Notes: generated by a model from the letters alone, not told the origin. A DNA stretch of 36,457 bases from Candidatus Blautia stercoravium (GCA_019114495.1 DXFK01000080.1:1-36457); one strand, 5' to 3'; numbered from the stretch's first letter, positions 23,625 through 33,262 are shown. Translations and numbers: made by a program.

Positions 23625-26543
23625 TTACAGTAAGTGTCTGACCTCTCCAAACACCTTTCTCTCCTGTTCTATTTTCTCTTCGCTGCCAATAACACAGATA
23701 CGGTTCTGTTCCATCATGGCGTCTACAATTCCTGCCAGGCGACGTATATCCTCTGGCTGTGCACGTAATATTTCTATTCGTTCTTTTTGTAAGTCCTCTT
23801 CCGTCAGATTGGAAAACCAGGCATTTAAAGACATATTTCCCTTAGCGGACGGTGTCAGAGGTGTATCCAGTTCACTGATAGTTCCAATGATATATTTTGT
23901 CATCTCTCTTTCATCTGCCTCAAAAGAGCGGATAAACTCACCGGTCTTTTTGAACACCTCCAGAGTCTTTGTAAGATTCGGGTCACGGTAAGATACCAAA
24001 AATCCGTCTCCGTTTCTCCTGAAGGAGCTCATACAGCCATATGCGCCGCCTTTTACACGAATATTCATCCAAAGATATTCATAGCTTAACATCACTTTCA
24101 AAATCCGAAGCGCGCCAGTATATGAAAAACCTGCCTCTGCAAAATTTCCTGCTGCTGCCACATACTGTACTTGTCCGGAAGTTTTGAAACCCTCATTTTT
24201 CACTGCAAACTGTGCTTTCGTCTCTCCTGTTTCCACGGGGCAGGTGTAAAGAGTATCTTTTAACTGCTCTACCTCTTTTTCCAGATATGCATATCCCTTC
24301 TCATCTGCCGTGTAGCTGACCAGCAGATTTTCCGGTCTGAAAACATACTGCATCAATGCTTTGAGGTTTGCAATGACTTCCTGTTTTTTATCCTGGAAGT
24401 GTTTTTCAATCTCATCTACAAATTTATAGAAATCAATTCCCGCTACCTTTTCCTGGAAATTGGAGTTTTCAGAGAAATAGGAAAGCGCCCGCATAACGGC
24501 TGTGCTGTGTCCTGCAGAAGCCAGATTCATCTGCAGTCTGGATTTCATCTTGGCAAGGATTTCGTACAGCCGTTTTTCATCATCCAGATGGGACGTACAA
24601 ATGATTTCTTTTATCATTTCAAAGACAAAAGGCAAGTCCTTATACAGCGTTTTTGCCCGCACACCCATAACATGTGTGGTCTTTCGGTTGTCCTTTGCGT
24701 CTCCGAATACCTGGATTCCAAAGGCAATGCCGCCGCTTCCGGCATTGATTTCATTAAACAATTCTCCATATTTGTAATGTTCTGTATCCACATACCCCAG
24801 CACAGATTTCAGAATTCCAAGATACGGAATCAAAGCCTGGGGCACCTGTTTTGTATCAAAGAGCAAGTCCAGATAACCTATGCCGTTGGTATAAAGATTG
24901 TGGTGAAGAATCCGGGTATCCCCCACTATCTTTTCTGTATTGTAAAGCTTTGCCGCCTCTGTGCCGATATCGCTTCTTTTCAGCAGCGGAATAGTGCGAA
25001 GAGCTTCCTCTGTCTCCGGCTCGTCCTGATATTCTTTTAAGTGTCTGGTATCTGCGGCAATTTTGCGGATTTCCTCTTTGGTTAAAGAGGCTTTATAAGA
25101 AGCCAGTTTTTCTTCCAGCTTTTTGTCCGTTTCCGCAGCCAGTCCTCTTTTGGGATTTACCACTACAATAGAAGCATGGGTATTCTCCAACAGATATTTT
25201 TCAATCAGTTCTTCAAAGTATCCGGTATCTGCCTTTGCTTTCAATTTTTCAAAAATCTCCAGACGCATTACATGGTCAAAGGGCCTGTTATCATCATACA
25301 GCCAACTGTCAAATACATCAATGCCGTACATCAGCCCTTTCGGGAAGGAGGAAAAATCTGCTTCCCGGAAACGGAATTCCATATAATTGATACCAGCCGC
25401 AATGGCTTTTTTGTCTACTCCGTTTTTCACAATCTCTTTCAGAGTATTCTGAATCAGCGATACAAAGCGTTCCTTGTCCTCAGGTCTGGCATTTTTCGCT
25501 ACAATGGAAAAGAAAGGCTGATAGATACCGTCTTCATAAGAGCCCATAATATCCTTTCCGATTCCCTCGTCTAAAAGCACCTGCTTTAAAGGCGCCCCCG
25601 GTGCACTTAAAAGGGTATAATCCAGCACTTCAAAGGCTGTACAGGTTTCCACATCCAGACTGTCTCCAACAACCACATTGTAGGAGAGGTAGGAGTTATT
25701 TTCCTCCGGCTCATTTTCTGTAATAGAATATTCCATTTCCAGTTCCCGCACCGCCTCAAAGGGATTCTGCCTGGGAATTTCCGAGTGTACCGGAATTTCA
25801 TCATATTTTCCCAGGTATTCCTTGTCCATCCAGTTGAGCCGTTCTTCCATATCCATGTTTCCGTAAAGATAAATATAGCTGTTGGCCGGGTGGTAATAGC
25901 GGCTGTGGAAAGAAAGGAAGTCGGAATACTTCAGTTCGGGAATGTATTTCGGGTCACCCCCGGACTCTACACCATAGGGGGTATCCGGAAACAGGGAGTT
26001 AAAAATTTCCCTTTCCAGTACGTCCTCCGGTGAGGAAAAAGCGCCTTTCATTTCATTGTAAACCACACCGTTTAATGTAATGGGGCCGTCTTCCGCTTCC
26101 AGTTCATAGTGCCAGCCTTCCTGACGGAAAATTTCCTCTTTTTCATAAATATTCGGGAAAAATACTGCGTCCAGATACACATGCATCAGATTTTTAAAAT
26201 CCTGCTCGTTGCAGCTGGCCACCGGATACATCGTCTTATCCGGATACGTCATGGCATTTAAAAAGGTATTCAAAGAACCCTTTACCAGCTCTACAAAAGG
26301 GTCTTTTAACGGATATTTTTCAGAGCCGCACAATACGCTGTGCTCCAGAATATGCGCCACGCCTGTGCTGTCCGAAGGCGGGGTGCGGAAAGCGATATTA
26401 AACACTTTATTGTCATCATCGTTTTCCAGAAGCATTACTCTTGCACCGCTTTTTTTATGTTTCAGCAGATAACCTTTTGAATGAATATCCGGGATATCCT
26501 GCATCAATACCAGCTCATAAGCCGGAACCTGCTCGATTCTCAT
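23625..26543 (-). CDS. M16C family insulinase-type metallopeptidase
   Basis: A 972-residue zinc peptidase of the presequence-protease group. The inverted zinc motif HILEH lies at residues 64-68 in GVAHILEHSVLCGSEKYPLKDPF. The downstream acidic helix VVYNEMKGAFSSPEDVLE carries the third ligand. Four homologous M16 domains form a clamshell, and the length fits PreP-like proteins, which degrade peptides inside a closed chamber. No signal peptide is visible, so it is probably cytosolic. The start has GGAGG at 8 bases, and an extended -10 promoter lies in the 57-base gap after the MATE gene. Confidence 0.94.
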   Translation of the reverse strand: MRIEQVPAYELVLMQDIPDIHSKGYLLKHKKSGARVMLLENDDDNKVFNIAFRTPPSDSTGVAHILEHSVLCGSEKYPLKDPFVELVKGSLNTFLNAMTYPDKTMYPVASCNEQDFKNLMHVYLDAVFFPNIYEKEEIFRQEGWHYELEAEDGPITLNGVVYNEMKGAFSSPEDVLEREIFNSLFPDTPYGVESGGDPKYIPELKYSDFLSFHSRYYHPANSYIYLYGNMDMEERLNWMDKEYLGKYDEIPVHSEIPRQNPFEAVRELEMEYSITENEPEENNSYLSYNVVVGDSLDVETCTAFEVLDYTLLSAPGAPLKQVLLDEGIGKDIMGSYEDGIYQPFFSIVAKNARPEDKERFVSLIQNTLKEIVKNGVDKKAIAAGINYMEFRFREADFSSFPKGLMYGIDVFDSWLYDDNRPFDHVMRLEIFEKLKAKADTGYFEELIEKYLLENTHASIVVVNPKRGLAAETDKKLEEKLASYKASLTKEEIRKIAADTRHLKEYQDEPETEEALRTIPLLKRSDIGTEAAKLYNTEKIVGDTRILHHNLYTNGIGYLDLLFDTKQVPQALIPYLGILKSVLGYVDTEHYKYGELFNEINAGSGGIAFGIQVFGDAKDNRKTTHVMGVRAKTLYKDLPFVFEMIKEIICTSHLDDEKRLYEILAKMKSRLQMNLASAGHSTAVMRALSYFSENSNFQEKVAGIDFYKFVDEIEKHFQDKKQEVIANLKALMQYVFRPENLLVSYTADEKGYAYLEKEVEQLKDTLYTCPVETGETKAQFAVKNEGFKTSGQVQYVAAAGNFAEAGFSYTGALRILKVMLSYEYLWMNIRVKGGAYGCMSSFRRNGDGFLVSYRDPNLTKTLEVFKKTGEFIRSFEADEREMTKYIIGTISELDTPLTPSAKGNMSLNAWFSNLTEEDLQKERIEILRAQPEDIRRLAGIVDAMMEQNRICVIGSEEKIEQERKVFGEVRHLL

Positions 26544-26586
26544 AGTCTTTCCTCCGTATTCTTTTCTGTCTTCATATATAGTCTAT

Positions 26587-26595
26587 AGTATAGCA
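26587..26595 (-). promoter_or_regulatory. Extended -10 promoter of the peptidase-era-recO operon
   Basis: TGC directly before TATACT on the minus strand, in the 57-base gap between the MATE stop and the peptidase start. No good -35 is present, which fits an extended -10 promoter. The wording GTGCTATACT is identical to that at the tig promoter. Confidence 0.55.
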
Positions 26596-26600
26596 CAATT

Positions 26601-27917
26601 TCAAAGTTCTTGATAGGGGCTTTTGCCTCCCTTTTTCTCTCTGCTAAGAAGAAAAAGCCCCACCGGAACCAAAAGGGCGTCTGCCACCGGAACTGCCACC
26701 CAGACACCACGGACTCCCAGTACAGGCGGCAGTACTGCAGCAGTCAAGAAGGCAATCAGCATAATTTCTCCATATATCAGTATATAAGCGTACACATTGC
26801 TGCGCACAGCGTAAAAATAAGACGTGGTCACTCTTAAAAATGCCAGAAATAAAAAACCGGCGCAAAAGACCGGCAGTGTTTCAGCCACATCATTGGCAAC
26901 AAGTTCCGAAACCCCAAAAAACAGGGCTGTCTTTCTTCTTAAAATATACATACTTATCATACAGAAAACACCCACTGTCAAAGAAAACCCATAAGCCATT
27001 GTTCTGATTTTTCTCACTTCTCTCTCTTTTCCGCAGCCTTTGAATCTGCTGAACAACGGCTGTGCGCCATCTCCAATCCCCTGCAGCAAAAGCTGCGCTA
27101 CACATACAACATAACTCACCACTGCATAACATGCAACAGCAGCGTCACCGCCATACACCGCAGCCCCCTTATTCATAATGACAATAACCAGATTCGGGGA
27201 CAGCGTAAGACCAAAAGGAGAAACACTGACCTTCCCAATGTTTTTCAACAGTTTTGCCTCTGGCTTCCAGACTGCAAAGCCCTTTACTTTCTTTTTCTTC
27301 GCCAAAAAGGACGCCGTCCCTGCCATGGTTACCGCCTGTCCTACAACGGTTGCCGCTGCAGCACCCGCAACGCCCCATTCCAGAATGCTGACAAACATCC
27401 AGTCTAAAAATACATTGGTGACAAAGCCTGCTATCATGGAAACCATAGCGGCAAAAGCCCCCTCATAATTTCGGACTACGGGAATTAATCCGGTTCCTGC
27501 AATTTGAAATACAGTCCCCAGAATGATAATTCTGATATATTCAGATGCATATTGCAGAATAATGCCCCCTGCTCCAAACAATTTCAGCACAGGATAATAT
27601 ATCATGTATAACCCTGCTGTCAGCAATATACAGGCAGCCCCTAAAAGCAGCAGCGTATTTCCCAGATATTTTCTCTCTTTTTGTTTCTCTCCTTTTCCTA
27701 TGGCAATGGATATCTGTACGGCCCCGCCCATGCCGATTCCTGTTGCTGTCGCCTGAATCAATGCAGTCAGCGGATAAGCAATGTTAATGGCCGCCAGCCC
27801 TCCGTCTCCGGACTGCTGTCCCACAAACCAGCCGTCTACAATGGCATAAATACCTGAAAAAGCAAAGGCCAGCATAGACGGCAGTACATTGGAAAAAAAC
27901 TGTCTCTTTAAATTCAT
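26601..27917 (-). CDS. MATE family efflux transporter
   Basis: A 438-residue membrane antiporter with about twelve hydrophobic helices that exports drugs or metabolites using a sodium or proton gradient. It starts MNLKRQFFSNVLPSMLAFAFSGIYAIVDGWFVGQQ. PLTALIQATATGIGMGGAVQISIAIGKGEKQKERKYLGNTL is the MATE-typical end of helix 2 and the loop. Internal repeat halves are evident (NVFLDWMFV, then GDAAVACYAVVSYV). The ATG at 27917 has AGGAG at the right distance; the ORF track adds five residues that lie in the ribosome site. It is divergent from the CorC-type gene. The substrate is unknown. Confidence 0.94.
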   Translation of the reverse strand: MNLKRQFFSNVLPSMLAFAFSGIYAIVDGWFVGQQSGDGGLAAINIAYPLTALIQATATGIGMGGAVQISIAIGKGEKQKERKYLGNTLLLLGAACILLTAGLYMIYYPVLKLFGAGGIILQYASEYIRIIILGTVFQIAGTGLIPVVRNYEGAFAAMVSMIAGFVTNVFLDWMFVSILEWGVAGAAAATVVGQAVTMAGTASFLAKKKKVKGFAVWKPEAKLLKNIGKVSVSPFGLTLSPNLVIVIMNKGAAVYGGDAAVACYAVVSYVVCVAQLLLQGIGDGAQPLFSRFKGCGKEREVRKIRTMAYGFSLTVGVFCMISMYILRRKTALFFGVSELVANDVAETLPVFCAGFLFLAFLRVTTSYFYAVRSNVYAYILIYGEIMLIAFLTAAVLPPVLGVRGVWVAVPVADALLVPVGLFLLSREKKGGKSPYQEL

Positions 27918-27954
27918 TTCTTTTCTCCTCATATTTGTATGTACATCTCCTTAC

Positions 27955-27983
27955 AATATAACAAAGAATGAACCGGCACGCAA
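27955..27983 (-). promoter_or_regulatory. MATE gene promoter
   Basis: TTGCGT, 17 bases, TATATT on the minus strand. The dyad AACAGG/CCTGTT overlaps the edge of its -35. Confidence 0.5.
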
Positions 27984-28003
27984 ACAGGAAAAGAAAACCT
28001 GTT
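27983..28003. repeat. Dyad AACAGG-N9-CCTGTT between divergent promoters
   Basis: A perfect 6-bp inverted repeat between the MATE and CorC-type promoters, touching the -35 of the former and 12 bases upstream of the -35 of the latter. It could be a shared operator. Confidence 0.4.
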
Positions 28004-28015
28004 ATGATTTTTTTC

Positions 28016-28044
28016 TTGACTATACAAACAGAATGTGATATTTT
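28016..28044 (+). promoter_or_regulatory. Promoter of the CorC-type gene leader
   Basis: TTGACT, 17 bases, TATTTT on the plus strand. Transcription from about 28051 would give a 230-base leader before the ATG at 28284. Confidence 0.65.
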
Positions 28045-28050
28045 ATTGCT

Positions 28051-28157
28051 TAATTAAAATGAAAGGAAGTGAAGACGCAACATGGACGACAGTCCTGAGA
28101 ATTACCCGACAATCAATAAAATAATGACCATTCCATGTGATATTATGAATAGATAAC
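28051..28157 (+). promoter_or_regulatory. Candidate structured leader RNA (riboswitch-like) of the CorC-type gene
   Basis: This upstream half of the leader has no ORF with a ribosome site. It contains a 7-bp outer pairing ACATGGA (28080) with TCCATGT (28132), and an alternative small hairpin GGAC-GACA-GTCC (28084-28095), which use the same bases. AGTCC (28091) and ACCC (28104) are also complementary, in order, to GGACT (28188) and GGGT (28182) in the loop of the downstream terminator. I do not recognise a known riboswitch class; I compared M-box, yybP-ykoY, NiCo and fluoride consensus features from memory and none fit. Confidence 0.5.
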
Positions 28158-28237
28158 GGAGCTGCTGCACAGCTTAGATGGGGGTTTGGACTCTTTTGCA
28201 CATTTTTTCCCGTCTTTCTGTGGAGCCGCTCCTTTTT
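28158..28237 (+). terminator. Leader terminator or attenuator before the CorC-type gene
   Basis: GGAGCTGCTGCACAG pairs with CTGTGGAGCCGCTCC at 13 of 15 positions, with an inner AGATGGG/CCCGTCT arm, then TTTTTGTG. It lies about 46 bases before the gene's ATG on the same strand and within its predicted transcript, the layout of a conditional terminator. Confidence 0.7.
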
Positions 28238-28283
28238 GTGTTTCATTATCACTTTTATTATTTATTATTTTCGGAGGAATACT

Positions 28284-29576
28284 ATGATTGGTTCAATTAT
28301 TTTATTAGCAGTACTGATTTTATTAAACGCTGTTTTCGCAAGTGCGGAAATTGCAGTCATTTCCATGAATGAAACAAAGTTGAAAATGCTCACAGAGCAG
28401 GGAAACAAAAAGGCTGTAAAACTGACCAAACTAACCCGGCAGCCGGCACGTTTTCTGGCAACCATTCAGGTGGCCATTACCCTGGCAGGCTTTTTAAGCA
28501 GTGCCTTTGCAGCGGACTATTTTGCCCAGCCTCTGGTGGACACGCTTCTGCAGGCAGGTGTTCCCATCTCGGAGCAGGTGTTAAGCTCCTTGTCTGTTAT
28601 TGTCATTACCATTGTTTTATCTTATTTCAGCCTGGTTTTCGGAGAACTGGTTCCGAAGCGAATTGCTATGAAAAAGGCAGAGACTCTGGCCCTATCCCTG
28701 GCGGGGATTCTGTATACGGTTTCAAAAATCACCGCCCCTCTGGTATCTCTTTTAACGGTATCTACTAATGTTGTTTTAAAACTGCTTGGAATAAATCCGG
28801 AAGAAACGGAAGAACAGGTAACGGAAGAGGAAATCCGTATGATGCTTTCTGAAGGCAGCCAGCAGGGTACCATTGCTAAAGATGAAACAGAAATAATTCA
28901 GAATGTTTTTGACTTTAATGACACCAATGCAGAACAGATTTGTACACATCGAATTGACGTACTTTCTCTAAATTACGAAGACAGTTTAAATACATGGGAA
29001 ACTATTATTTTCGACAGCCGTCATACTTATTACCCCGTATATCGGGAAAATACGGACAATATTGTAGGTATTCTGGATACCAAGGACTATTTTAGAACGA
29101 ACACGAAAACAAGAGAATATATCCTGAAACATGCCTTGGATACCCCCTGGTTTGTGCCTGAAAACATTAAAGCAAACGTACTGTTCCAGGAAATGAAGAA
29201 ATCCAGAAAATATTTTGCCGTGCTGATAGACGAATACGGCGGCATGTCCGGAATCATCACCCTTCACGACCTGATTGAAGCTCTGGTTGGTGATTTGTAT
29301 GAACTGGAAGACGATTTTCAGCGTCCGGAAATTATACAGACAGCAGAAAACACCTGGAATATTCTGGGCAGCGCCAGTCTTGACGATGTGGCAGAAGCCA
29401 TAGGTATCAAGTTGCCTGTTGACCGCTACGATACTTATAACGGGTATGTCTGCGATATTATAGGACGAATCCCAAATCGCGGAGAAAGCTTCACATGTGA
29501 GGCTGATGGACTGAAAATACAAGTACATACGGTAGAGAATCATTGCATTGGAGAAACTACGGTCACGCTGGTGTAA
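28284..29576 (+). CDS. CorC/TlyC-like hemolysin family protein (CNNM-type, DUF21-CBS-CorC_HlyC)
   Basis: A 430-residue membrane protein. Residues 1-190 form the DUF21 transmembrane domain, starting MIGSIILLAVLILLNAVFASAEIAVISMNE, with ELVPKRIAMKKAE at its end. A CBS pair follows (about 210-330: VFDFNDTNAEQICTHRIDV, then VGILDTKDYF and AVLIDEYGGMSGIITLHDLIEALVGDL), then the CorC_HlyC domain. Related proteins are implicated in Mg, Co or other divalent metal export, regulated by nucleotide binding to the CBS domains. True hemolysis is not expected. The start has CGGAGG at 7 bases. The riboswitch-like leader suggests control by a small molecule or ion. Confidence 0.94.
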   Translation: MIGSIILLAVLILLNAVFASAEIAVISMNETKLKMLTEQGNKKAVKLTKLTRQPARFLATIQVAITLAGFLSSAFAADYFAQPLVDTLLQAGVPISEQVLSSLSVIVITIVLSYFSLVFGELVPKRIAMKKAETLALSLAGILYTVSKITAPLVSLLTVSTNVVLKLLGINPEETEEQVTEEEIRMMLSEGSQQGTIAKDETEIIQNVFDFNDTNAEQICTHRIDVLSLNYEDSLNTWETIIFDSRHTYYPVYRENTDNIVGILDTKDYFRTNTKTREYILKHALDTPWFVPENIKANVLFQEMKKSRKYFAVLIDEYGGMSGIITLHDLIEALVGDLYELEDDFQRPEIIQTAENTWNILGSASLDDVAEAIGIKLPVDRYDTYNGYVCDIIGRIPNRGESFTCEADGLKIQVHTVENHCIGETTVTLV

Positions 29577-29594
29577 AATATCCCTTCTTATCCA

Positions 29595-29637
29595 AAAGGA
29601 CTCCCTCCCCGCAGTCGCCTGCGGGTGGGAGTCCTTT
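29595..29637. terminator. Bidirectional terminator between CorC-type gene and nifJ
   Basis: AAAGGACTCCC with GGGAGTCCTTT outside and CCCGCAG/CTGCGGG inside, with a TCGC loop. It separates the convergent stops at 29576 and 29678. Confidence 0.85.
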
Positions 29638-29677
29638 CAATTGTTTGGACACATTTATAACATTTCAGTTAATGGAA

Positions 29678-32600
29678 TTACTCTTCTGTTTTTCCGTACA
29701 GAGTAACCAGTTTGTTCAGATATTCGTATCTTTCCTTAGCTTCAGACTCATTCTTAGCAAACAGTCTTGCTGCTTTTTCCGGATTAGAACGTTTCAGAGA
29801 ATTGTAACGAACTTCTCCGTCTAAGAATTCCTGGTATCCTTCTGCTGACGGTGCTTTAGAATCCAAAGAGAATTTGTTTTCTGCAGCTGGATTGAAGCGG
29901 AAGTTGTGCCAGTATCCACATTTAACAGCTAATTCTTCTTCTGTCTGAGCTTTGCTCATACCTTTCTTGATACCATGGTTGATACATGGAGCATAAGCAA
30001 TAATCAGAGATGGTCCCGGATATGCTTCAGCTTCAGCGATTGCTTTTACAGTCTGGTTGAAGTCTGCACCCATAGCAATCTGAGCAACGTATACATAACC
30101 ATAGCTCATAGCGATAGAAGCCATATCTTTCTTCTTCACTTCTTTACCGCCTGCAGCGAACTGAGCGATAGCACCTGTTGGTGTAGCTTTAGAAGACTGA
30201 CCGCCTGTGTTAGAGTAAACTTCTGTATCGAATACCATAACGTTGATATCCTGTCCGGAAGCTAATACATGGTCAACACCACCGAAACCGATGTCGTATG
30301 CCCAACCGTCACCGCCGAAAATCCACTGAGATTTCTTAGCTAAGAAGTCTTTGTTCTTAACGATGTCTTTGCATACTTCACAGTCAACACCTTCTAATGC
30401 TGCAACTAATTTATCTGTAGCTGCTCCGTTTGTGATTCCGCTTCCGAAAGTATCTAACCATTCCTGGCAAGCTGCTTTTACTTCTTCAGAAGCTTTTTCG
30501 TTAGCCATTACAGACTCAACTTTTTCTTTTAATCCGCCGCGGATAGCTTTCTGAGCTAATAACATACCATATCCGAATTCAGCGTTGTCTTCGAATAAGG
30601 AGTTAGACCAAGCAGGACCCTGTCCTTTTGCGTTTACAGTATATGGTGTAGATGGTGAGGAGTTACCCCAGATAGAAGAACATCCTGTTGCATTAGCAAT
30701 GTACATTCTGTCACCAAATAACTGTGTGATTAATTTAGCATATGGTGTTTCACCACAACCAGCACAAGCTCCTGAGAACTCAAGTAATGGCTGTTTGAAC
30801 TGAGAACCTTTAACTGTATTTTCTTTAAATTTAGCGATAACATCTTCTTTAACCGGTAATTTTACGCCGTAATCGAAGAATTTCTGCTCTCCTGCATTTG
30901 CTTCCATATTTCCCATAACAAGAGCTTTTGCACCCTTCTTACCTGGGCAGACATTAGCACAAGAGCCACATCCTGTACAGTCGTAAGCAGATACAGTTAT
31001 AGCAAATTTGTAATCAGCCATACCTGTCATAGGCAATGTTCTCATTCCTTCCGGAGCTGCCGCTGCTTCTTCATCAGTCATAGCAACCGGACGGATAACG
31101 GCGTGAGGACATACATATGCACAACGGTTACACTGGATACAGTTTTCCGGCTGCCATACAGGGATATCTACTGCAATACCACGTTTTTCAAATGCAGAAG
31201 AACCAGATGGTGTAGTACCGTCAACGTAATCTTTAAATGCAGATACAGGTAATGTATTACCTTCCTGAGCATTTACTTTAGCCTGAACATTGTTTACAAA
31301 GTCAACAACATCCTGGCGTCCGCCTTCAGCATGAGCCATGAATAAACCTTCATCAGCACAGTCTTTCCAGCTTTCCGGAACCTGAATTTCAACAACCTGT
31401 TTAGCACCTGCATCGATAGCGTCATAGTTCATCTGAACGATAGCGTCACCTTTTCTTCCATAAGTAGCTTTTGCAGCAGCTTTCATTAATTCGATAGCCT
31501 GTTCTTCCGGAATGATGTTAGCCAGTTTGAAGAATGCAGACTGAAGAACTGTATTGATACGTCCGCCAAGTCCGATTTCTTTACCAATTTTAATACCATC
31601 AATGACATAGAATTTGATGTTGTGGTTAGCAATGAAAGCTTTTACCTGTCCCGGTAAGTGTTTTTCAAGACCTTCCATATCCCATGGGCAGTTTAACAAG
31701 AATGTACCGCCGTCAACCAATTCCTGAACCATGTTATATTTGTTAACATAAGAAGGATTGTGACAAGCAACAAAGTTAGCCTGTTTAATAAGGTATGTGG
31801 ATTTGATTGGGCTCTTACCAAAACGAAGGTGAGACATTGTAACACCACCGGATTTTTTAGAGTCGTAATCAAAGTATGCCTGTGCATACATATCTGTGTT
31901 GTCACCGATAATCTTGATGGAGTTTTTGTTCGCACCAACAGTACCGTCAGCACCTAAGCCCCAGAATTTGCAGTTGATAGTTCCTTCCGGTGTAGTAACA
32001 AGAGGAGCGCCAACTTCCAGAGATAAGTTTGTAACATCATCCACAATACCGATTGTGAATTTTTCTTTTGTTGTATTTTCATACACAGCAACAATCTGAG
32101 CAGGTGTTGTATCTTTGGAACCTAATCCGTAACGTCCGCTGAAAATTGGTGTGTCGTTGAATTTTGTGCCTTTTAATGCAGCAACAACGTCTAAGTATAA
32201 TGGTTCGCCAAGAGCACCTGGTTCTTTTGTTCTGTCTAATACAGAAATCTGTTTTACAGAATCCGGAATAGCGTTTACTAATGCTTCAGCGCAGAATGGT
32301 CTGTAAAGACGAACAGTAACAAGACCAACTTTTTTGCCTGCTGCCATTAAGTAATCAATGGTTTCTTCGATTGTTTCACATGCAGAACCCATAGCGATGA
32401 TAACGTGTTCAGCATCTTCAGCGCCGTAGTAATTGAATAATTTATAGTTTGTACCGATTTTTTCGTTTACTTTATCCATGTATTCCTGTACTAATGCAGG
32501 TAATGCATCGTAGTATGGGTTACATGCTTCTCTTGCCTGGAAGAAGATATCCGGGTTCTGAGCAGAACCTCTCTGGCATGGGTGATTTGGATTTAAAGCG

Positions 32601-33217
32601 TGTTTACGGAATGCGTCAACAGCGTCCATATCTACCATGTCTTTTAAGTCTTCATAATCCCATGTTTCAATCTTCTGGATTTCATGAGATGTACGGAATC
32701 CGTCGAAGAAGTTGATGAATGGAACTTTACCTTTGATTGCAGAGCAATGAGCAACTGGTGTTAAGTCCATAACTTCCTGTACAGAAGATTCACATAACAT
32801 AGCGCAGCCTGTCTGACGGCATGCGTAAACATCAGAGTGGTCTCCGAAGATAGACAGTGCATGGCTTGCTAAAGCACGAGCAGATACGTTGATAACACCC
32901 GGCAACTGCTCACCAGCGATTTTGTAAAGGTTTGGAATCATCAACAGAAGACCCTGAGATGCTGTATATGTAGTAGTCAGGGCACCTGCTGCCAAAGAGC
33001 CGTGAACTGCACCAGCAGCACCAGCTTCAGACTGCATTTCTGTAACCTGTACTTCCTGTCCGAAAATGTTCTTTCTTCCCTGTGTTGCCCATTCATCTGT
33101 AGCTTCTGCCATTACGGATGAAGGGGTAATCGGATAGATGGCCGCAACATCTGAATAAGCGTATGAAGCATGAGCTGCTGCATGGTTACCATCCATGGTT
33201 TTCATCTTTCTAGCCAT
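29678..33217 (-). CDS. nifJ: Pyruvate:ferredoxin (flavodoxin) oxidoreductase
   Basis: A 1179-residue single-chain enzyme that converts pyruvate and CoA to acetyl-CoA, CO2 and reduced ferredoxin, the main pyruvate outlet in fermenting Clostridia. Domain order is the pyruvate-binding and TPP-contact domain (IYPITPSSVMAEATDEWA), the gamma-like domain (FWGLGADGTVGANKNSIKIIGDNT), two 4Fe-4S motifs (CIQCNRCAYVCPHAVIRP and CTGCGSCANVCP) and the TPP domain (CAGCGETPYAKLITQLFGDR, GGDGWAYDIGFGG). A third cluster cysteine set includes CEVCKDIV and the later APCINHG. The strong AAGGAGG site, 5' hairpin and promoter suggest high expression. Rrf2-type regulator is the next gene upstream. Confidence 0.98.
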   Translation of the reverse strand: MARKMKTMDGNHAAAHASYAYSDVAAIYPITPSSVMAEATDEWATQGRKNIFGQEVQVTEMQSEAGAAGAVHGSLAAGALTTTYTASQGLLLMIPNLYKIAGEQLPGVINVSARALASHALSIFGDHSDVYACRQTGCAMLCESSVQEVMDLTPVAHCSAIKGKVPFINFFDGFRTSHEIQKIETWDYEDLKDMVDMDAVDAFRKHALNPNHPCQRGSAQNPDIFFQAREACNPYYDALPALVQEYMDKVNEKIGTNYKLFNYYGAEDAEHVIIAMGSACETIEETIDYLMAAGKKVGLVTVRLYRPFCAEALVNAIPDSVKQISVLDRTKEPGALGEPLYLDVVAALKGTKFNDTPIFSGRYGLGSKDTTPAQIVAVYENTTKEKFTIGIVDDVTNLSLEVGAPLVTTPEGTINCKFWGLGADGTVGANKNSIKIIGDNTDMYAQAYFDYDSKKSGGVTMSHLRFGKSPIKSTYLIKQANFVACHNPSYVNKYNMVQELVDGGTFLLNCPWDMEGLEKHLPGQVKAFIANHNIKFYVIDGIKIGKEIGLGGRINTVLQSAFFKLANIIPEEQAIELMKAAAKATYGRKGDAIVQMNYDAIDAGAKQVVEIQVPESWKDCADEGLFMAHAEGGRQDVVDFVNNVQAKVNAQEGNTLPVSAFKDYVDGTTPSGSSAFEKRGIAVDIPVWQPENCIQCNRCAYVCPHAVIRPVAMTDEEAAAAPEGMRTLPMTGMADYKFAITVSAYDCTGCGSCANVCPGKKGAKALVMGNMEANAGEQKFFDYGVKLPVKEDVIAKFKENTVKGSQFKQPLLEFSGACAGCGETPYAKLITQLFGDRMYIANATGCSSIWGNSSPSTPYTVNAKGQGPAWSNSLFEDNAEFGYGMLLAQKAIRGGLKEKVESVMANEKASEEVKAACQEWLDTFGSGITNGAATDKLVAALEGVDCEVCKDIVKNKDFLAKKSQWIFGGDGWAYDIGFGGVDHVLASGQDINVMVFDTEVYSNTGGQSSKATPTGAIAQFAAGGKEVKKKDMASIAMSYGYVYVAQIAMGADFNQTVKAIAEAEAYPGPSLIIAYAPCINHGIKKGMSKAQTEEELAVKCGYWHNFRFNPAAENKFSLDSKAPSAEGYQEFLDGEVRYNSLKRSNPEKAARLFAKNESEAKERYEYLNKLVTLYGKTEE

Positions 33218-33262
33218 TTGATTTTTTCCTCCTTGAAAATTGTTGTTTTTTTAACAATATTC

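Noticed and set aside
24399-25040. 213-residue plus-strand ORF inside the M16C peptidase
   Set aside because: Antisense shadow; composition is unlike a real protein and no SD precedes it. The same applies to the other long plus-strand ORFs, such as 22890-23534 and 5364-5855.
27918-27950. Leader peptide ATGTACATACAAATATGA before the MATE gene
   Set aside because: The AAGGAG is directly adjacent to this ATG with no spacing, so it could not initiate well; probably chance.
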